Shown here one piece after another: positions 60,184 to 64,000 of a stretch of 64,000 nt of DNA. Position 1 is the first letter of the stretch. Every line of letters starts with the position of its first letter. The position numbers were made by a program, and so were the translations under genes. The DNA is from Thermodesulfatator indicus DSM 15286 (lineage in GTDB: Bacteria > Desulfobacterota > Thermodesulfobacteria > Thermodesulfobacteriales > Thermodesulfatatoraceae). Under the pieces are notes generated by a model. That model did no database searches. It had not been told where the DNA came from and was given only the letters and a program-made list of their open reading frames with translations. Location: assembly GCF_000217795.1 (NCBI RefSeq), contig NC_015681.1:1293244-1357243 (forward strand), given 5' to 3'.

Positions 60184-61029
60184 TTAGCCTCCTTGGGGGT
60201 GAAAGATAAAATTTTCAGGGACTCGTTTTAGCAAACCCTTTTCAAGACATTTGTCAAGAAAGACACTTACCGCCTTTTGTCCTTTTTCTTTTAAGGAGAA
60301 AGTAAACTCGTTTACAAAGGTTTCGATGTGTTGCTTTATAATCTTGGGTTCAAGCTCTTGAGCGTGCGCCGTTATAAAGGGCCAGATTTGGTCTATATGC
60401 TCACGGGCGAAGGCCAGGCTATTTTTAATGTCTTTACAAATTGCTTCCTTATCTTCTTTGGAAAGTTTGCGCTTGACAAAGATTCCTCCAAGAGGGATAG
60501 GAAGCCCTGTTTCCTTTTCCCACCAGTTACCTAGATCTACTAACTGATAGAGACCAAATTTTTCATAGACAAATCTGGTTTCGTGGATTAAAAGGCCGGC
60601 ATCAACTTCACCTTTGAGCAGGGCCGACATAACCTGGTCGTAACGCAAATTTATAACTTCTCCTAAATCAGGACAGTAAAATTTCAGTAAAAGATAAGCG
60701 GTGGTATTTTCTCCAGGAATAGCAATACGGACGCGGCTAAGATCTAAATTATTTTTACGGGCTACAAGTACAGGCCCACAACCATAACCCAAGGCGCCTC
60801 CTACCGGTAGAAGCTGGTATTTACTAATAATTTTGGGGAATACCCCAAAAGAAAGTTTGGTTACGGTTAACTTTTCTTTAAGGGCCCACTGATTTAATTT
60901 TTCGACATCTTCTATAAATAGCTGGTAATCAAAAGACAGAGAAATTTTTTGAGTAGCTAACGCGCCGAATATGTAAGTATCATTGGGGCAGGGTGAAAAA
61001 CCAAGGGTTAAAGTTTTTGATTGAGGCAT
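60184..61029 (-). CDS. mqnD: 1,4-dihydroxy-6-naphthoate synthase MqnD
   Basis: Futalosine-pathway enzyme, 281 residues, periplasmic-binding-protein-like fold. N-terminus LTLGFSPCPNDTYIFGAL is the family signature, with the catalytic histidine region LLIHETRFVYEKFGL. It overlaps mqnB by 22 bp. Together they show menaquinone synthesis by the futalosine route, consistent with NrfD-type menaquinone proteins in the window. Confidence 0.94.
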   Translation of the reverse strand: MPQSKTLTLGFSPCPNDTYIFGALATQKISLSFDYQLFIEDVEKLNQWALKEKLTVTKLSFGVFPKIISKYQLLPVGGALGYGCGPVLVARKNNLDLSRVRIAIPGENTTAYLLLKFYCPDLGEVINLRYDQVMSALLKGEVDAGLLIHETRFVYEKFGLYQLVDLGNWWEKETGLPIPLGGIFVKRKLSKEDKEAICKDIKNSLAFAREHIDQIWPFITAHAQELEPKIIKQHIETFVNEFTFSLKEKGQKAVSVFLDKCLEKGLLKRVPENFIFHPQGG

Positions 61030-61625
61030 AACAAGGCTTCTCCGAGCTTTTCAAGTGCCGTATCTATAGCCCAGGGGCTATCTGGTTCTGTTAAAAGATT
61101 ACTAACCGCTCGGATTTCAATCAAGGGGAAACCAAGTTTTTGAGCTACCAAAGCTACAGAGAAGCCCTCCATGTTTTCAATAAGGGCATTTTGATGTTTT
61201 ATGGCCAAAAGCTCTGCCCGTGAAATATCCCTCGTAGCGCAACACACTGTTACAAAAGGTCCACACTCAGGGGAAAACCCATTATCTTCTAAAATAGCCA
61301 GGGCTTTTTCCAGTAAAGGGTGGCGTAAAGAACATTCTTTTTTGACCGGAAGTTTTTCGGAAAATGGTTGAAAACCTATGTCGTAGCATATTCCCAGATC
61401 TCCGAAAAATTCTACACTAGCCAGAGCGATGTCTCCTGTGTTGAGTTGGCTGTCTGGATAGGCTCCACCAATGCCTGCCAGAATAACGGGACCTTTATTT
61501 TGATTTAAAAGAGCCTGGTAAGCTCCAAGGGCCGCTTCCACCGGCCCCATGCCTATTATTTCAGGGCTTAGGCCTTTTGGGCGCAAACGAGACGCTTCTA
61601 TTTCCGTAGGGACTAAGATTTTCAT
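61008..61625 (-). CDS. mqnB: futalosine hydrolase MqnB
   Basis: Nucleoside hydrolase/phosphorylase-like enzyme of 205 residues that removes adenine or hypoxanthine from futalosine. Features are MKILVPTEIEASRL, VILAGIGGAYPDSQLNTGDI for substrate binding, and NMEGFSVALVAQKLG. It is directly adjacent to the phoU stop and overlaps mqnD. Confidence 0.93.
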   Translation of the reverse strand: MKILVPTEIEASRLRPKGLSPEIIGMGPVEAALGAYQALLNQNKGPVILAGIGGAYPDSQLNTGDIALASVEFFGDLGICYDIGFQPFSEKLPVKKECSLRHPLLEKALAILEDNGFSPECGPFVTVCCATRDISRAELLAIKHQNALIENMEGFSVALVAQKLGFPLIEIRAVSNLLTEPDSPWAIDTALEKLGEALLCLNQKL

Positions 61626-62990
61626 CTACACTTTGGCTAGCATAGCCCGCATAAGGTCTCCTGCGTTTTCTGCTCGGCCAGATAACTGGCATATTAATTC
61701 AGTAACCCTCAGCAAATGGAGAATAGAAACAGCGTCTTGTTCTATGTTAAAAATTTCTCGTTTTAAAGTGGTGGCGATTTCATCACTTTCATGTTCACGT
61801 GAACGGATGTTACGGATTACCTCTTTAGCTTTTTCTCTGGCAATGGTGTCTTCCAGGCTTAAATAAGCTTTAGCATATTCTAAAAGAGGAATTAAAAGCT
61901 CTGTAGTTTCGATATTATGCTTAGTTAATAAAACTAACTGAAAAGAAATATCTTCAGAAACTTCATATTCCTTAAAAGTAAGCCATTTAAGGATTTCTTC
62001 TGCAGCATCAGCAATGGCATCTTGTTCTTTGAGATACATAAATAATTCAAATTTATCCACCGGAAGAATTATTCCGTGAGGAAGATGGCCGCGAATATTT
62101 TTCTTCAATGAGTCAGCTTCGCGTTCAATTTGAACCAGATCCGTATAAATTTTGTGGCAAGCTTCTAAATTTTTTTGAAAGAATACTTCAAGGGCTTTGG
62201 GGAGCATATTCACGCAGCGAATAACCAGTCGGGCATGTTCTTCAAGTAAATCAAAGAGATCTTTCTTCTCTATAACCTCTTTTCGTTTCGAAATTTCAAA
62301 TTTTTCCTCTTTGATTTCGCTTATATAAGACTCACAAATTTCTGTATGTCTAATTATGCGACCTTCTACAAGAAAAACTACCTCTTCGGAAATGTTTGTG
62401 GCTAAATCTGCTACTCTTTCAAGATTCTGGATAGCAATAATATAATCAACACCCATATCTATTATTTGGGGGTTAGATTTCATACACTCAATAACTTGGC
62501 CAATAAGAACATTTTGAAAATCATCAACTTTCCCGTCTCTAAGACAAACAGCACAAGCCTTTTCAGGATCTTGAGTCACAAAGGCTTCTAAGGCTCCGTC
62601 GAGCATCCCTAAGGCCTCTTTGGCCATATCACTTAAATCTACCGGGCAGGTAAAAACTCCTCTTTTGACGATATCTTCTACTCTTTCGGCGATATTTACT
62701 GCCTGGTCTCCTAAGCGTTCTAAGTCACGTATCATGCTCATGGCGGAAGTTATAAAACGCAAATCTCTAGCCAGGGGATGATGAAGAGCCAGTATTTTCA
62801 TACAAAAAACAAGAATTTCATTTTCTATGGCGTCTATTTTGTGGTCTTGCTTTATAACCCGTTTGGCTAGTTCAGGGTCTCTTTCTTCAAAGGCCTTTAC
62901 CGCCGTACGTACAGACTCAGAAACTAGACGACACATTTCTAAGAGATAACGTTTAAGTTCTTGTAGATCTTTTTGAAGATGAATATTCAT
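61626..62990 (-). CDS. phoU: PhoU-DUF47 fusion phosphate regulator
   Basis: Protein of 454 residues in two parts. Residues 1-215 are PhoU: two three-helix repeats with AVKAFEERDPELAKRVIKQD and IRDLERLGDQAVNIAERVED. Residues about 235-454 resemble DUF47 (Pit accessory, TIGR00153) with ELFMYLKEQDAIADAAEEIL and REHESDEIATTLKREIF. PhoU controls the Pst transporter and the PhoR kinase; DUF47 proteins usually accompany the low-affinity Pit transporter. It is encoded 45 bp after pstB. The fusion is noteworthy. Confidence 0.88.
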   Translation of the reverse strand: MNIHLQKDLQELKRYLLEMCRLVSESVRTAVKAFEERDPELAKRVIKQDHKIDAIENEILVFCMKILALHHPLARDLRFITSAMSMIRDLERLGDQAVNIAERVEDIVKRGVFTCPVDLSDMAKEALGMLDGALEAFVTQDPEKACAVCLRDGKVDDFQNVLIGQVIECMKSNPQIIDMGVDYIIAIQNLERVADLATNISEEVVFLVEGRIIRHTEICESYISEIKEEKFEISKRKEVIEKKDLFDLLEEHARLVIRCVNMLPKALEVFFQKNLEACHKIYTDLVQIEREADSLKKNIRGHLPHGIILPVDKFELFMYLKEQDAIADAAEEILKWLTFKEYEVSEDISFQLVLLTKHNIETTELLIPLLEYAKAYLSLEDTIAREKAKEVIRNIRSREHESDEIATTLKREIFNIEQDAVSILHLLRVTELICQLSGRAENAGDLMRAMLAKV

Positions 62991-63035
62991 AAAAGGCCTC
63001 CAATTTAGGCTTATAAAATTCCATTTTATGATTAT

Positions 63036-63800
63036 TTAGCTAAATTTTCCAGTTAAATATTCTTCGGTGCGTGGGTCTTTCGGATTAGTAAACATCTCCG
63101 CTGTAGGGCCAAACTCTACTAGTTCTCCTAAATAGAAAAAGGCTGAATAGTCTGACACTCGTCCAGCTTGGGGCATATTATGGGTTACGATGACGATAGT
63201 TACTGATTTTTTTAGCTCAACGATTAAGTTCTCTATTTGTAGGGTGGCTTTAGGGTCAAGGGCAGAGGTGGGCTCATCCATGAGCAGGACTTCTGGGTTT
63301 ACGGCTAAAGCACGAGCAATACATAAGCGTTGCTGCTGTCCACCAGAGAGAAAAGTCCCTCGTCTATGAAGAATATCCTTTACTTCATCCCACAAAGCGG
63401 CTTTGCGTAAGGCCTCTTCGCAAATACGGTCAGCTTCTTCTTTTTTGAGGCGGATCCCCAGGAGTTTGTATCCGGCCAGCACATTGTCATAAATAGTCAT
63501 AGTGGGGAAAGGATTAGGCTTTTGAAAAACCATTCCTACTTTACGTCTTACGAGAATAGGATCCATCTCAAGGATATCCTGATCTCTTAAAAATATTTTT
63601 CCTGAGTACCAGGCTCCAGGGGTGAGCTCGTGGAGACGATTAAAACACCGCAAAATGGTGGTCTTGCCGCAGCCAGAAGGCCCCATGAAAGCGGTAACTT
63701 TTTTTTCAGGTATAGACATAGATACATGTTTAACGGCCATAAAATCGCCATAGTAGGCACAGAGATCTTCCACACGAAAGATGGGGTTTTCAATGCTCAT
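63036..63800 (-). CDS. pstB: phosphate ABC transporter ATPase PstB
   Basis: ATPase of the high-affinity phosphate importer, 254 residues. Walker [10 protein letters not shown], signature [16 protein letters not shown], Walker [14 protein letters not shown], and the PstB-type C-terminus [30 protein letters not shown] site precedes the ATG, 8 bp after the pstA stop. Confidence 0.97.
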   Translation of the reverse strand: MSIENPIFRVEDLCAYYGDFMAVKHVSMSIPEKKVTAFMGPSGCGKTTILRCFNRLHELTPGAWYSGKIFLRDQDILEMDPILVRRKVGMVFQKPNPFPTMTIYDNVLAGYKLLGIRLKKEEADRICEEALRKAALWDEVKDILHRRGTFLSGGQQQRLCIARALAVNPEVLLMDEPTSALDPKATLQIENLIVELKKSVTIVIVTHNMPQAGRVSDYSAFFYLGELVEFGPTAEMFTNPKDPRTEEYLTGKFS

Positions 63801-63808
63801 TTCGCCTC

Positions 63809-64000
63809 CTATTTTTCACCCGCTACCCGACGGGCCAATATTCTTGATGCGATATTTAGCAGAAGAACGATAGTGATTAGGACAATTGAAGCTCCCCAGG
63901 CCTGTTGCCACCAGTCTTCATACGGACTCATAGAATAATTGAATATGAGCAAAGGCAACGCATTCATCGGTTCCAGAGGGTTATAAGTCATAAAAGGATT
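63809..64000 (-). CDS. pstA: phosphate ABC permease PstA, C-terminal end
   Basis: Only the last 63 codons are in the window; the frame continues beyond the right edge. The sequence [20 protein letters not shown], then a final transmembrane helix [20 protein letters not shown], fits the PstA C-terminus, and pstA-pstB-phoU order supports it. The apparent ATG at 63991 is internal. Confidence 0.88.
   Translation of the reverse strand, partial: NPFMTYNPLEPMNALPLLIFNYSMSPYEDWWQQAWGASIVLITIVLLLNIASRILARRVAGEK

Noticed and set aside
1-64000. tRNA, rRNA and SRP RNA genes
   Set aside because: I looked for TpsiC-like arms and rRNA-like blocks and saw none outside coding regions; a covariance search would be needed to be certain.

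Overview
The window is chromosomal DNA from a thermophilic, anaerobic, deltaproteobacteria-like bacterium. Thermodesulfobacteria such as Thermodesulfatator fit best, but this is an inference from gene content and not a placement. The supporting content is menaquinone synthesis by the futalosine route (mqnB, mqnD), periplasmic c3-type cytochromes with NrfD-type quinone proteins, a minimal SufBC system, AMP-forming acetyl-CoA synthetase, an anaerobic radical-SAM NrdG-like activase and a sigma-54 activator. Most genes are compactly packed housekeeping genes. The intergenic spaces are filled with GC-rich dispersed repeats.

Layout. 1-9.1 kb, minus strand: gyrA (3' end outside the window), MBL hydrolase, thioredoxin-reductase-like flavoprotein, yacG, a tandem universal stress protein, recR-ybaB-dnaX, and azlCD with an XRE-cupin regulator. 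9.2-13.3 kb, plus strand: NrdG-like activase, M48 lipoprotease, ffh-rpsP-khpA-rimM. 13.8-17.9 kb, minus strand: acs and sufC-sufB. 18-20.2 kb: alr (apparently with an ATT start) and tatBC. 20.3-27.7 kb is a redox island: two multiheme cytochromes, a Tat-exported ferredoxin-like protein, a PAS/sigma-54 activator with three candidate binding sites and a -24/-12 promoter, and two paralogous NrfD membrane proteins around a MerR regulator. 27.7-39.3 kb: engB, a MoxR ATPase paired with a 607-residue TraB/ChaN-like protein, an RNA methyltransferase, a beta-CASP nuclease, PilZ-pilD, zapB/zapA followed by 6S RNA, rny-ymdB and a Fur-FeoA fusion.

39.6-45.8 kb is a chromosomal integron, the most striking part of the window. 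It has a divergent integron integrase with the IntI-specific insertion and an extended N-terminus, an attI region, and five cassettes separated by attC sites with recognisable R''/R' boxes. The cassettes carry a frameshifted HEPN-like gene, two unknown membrane-anchored proteins, a toxin-antitoxin cassette whose antitoxin is interrupted by an IS5-family element and whose MazF-like toxin is cut off at the attC, and a DUF4160/DUF2442 pair. The cassettes are visibly A+T rich compared with the flanking genes.

46.0-64.0 kb: kdsD, glgA, a TrpB2-type synthase, comM, an A+T-rich anion permease, a secreted proline-repeat protein, truD, secA, tolQ, mqnD-mqnB, a PhoU-DUF47 fusion, pstB and the 3' end of pstA.

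A second theme is a family of non-autonomous repeats (170-440 bp, at 13.3, 35.0, 50.2, 54.0 and 59.0 kb). Their ends carry the same 15-bp sequence, GAGACCTTTGCAAAA, as the terminal repeats of the IS inside the integron. This suggests that the IS family mobilises the repeats that pepper the intergenic regions.
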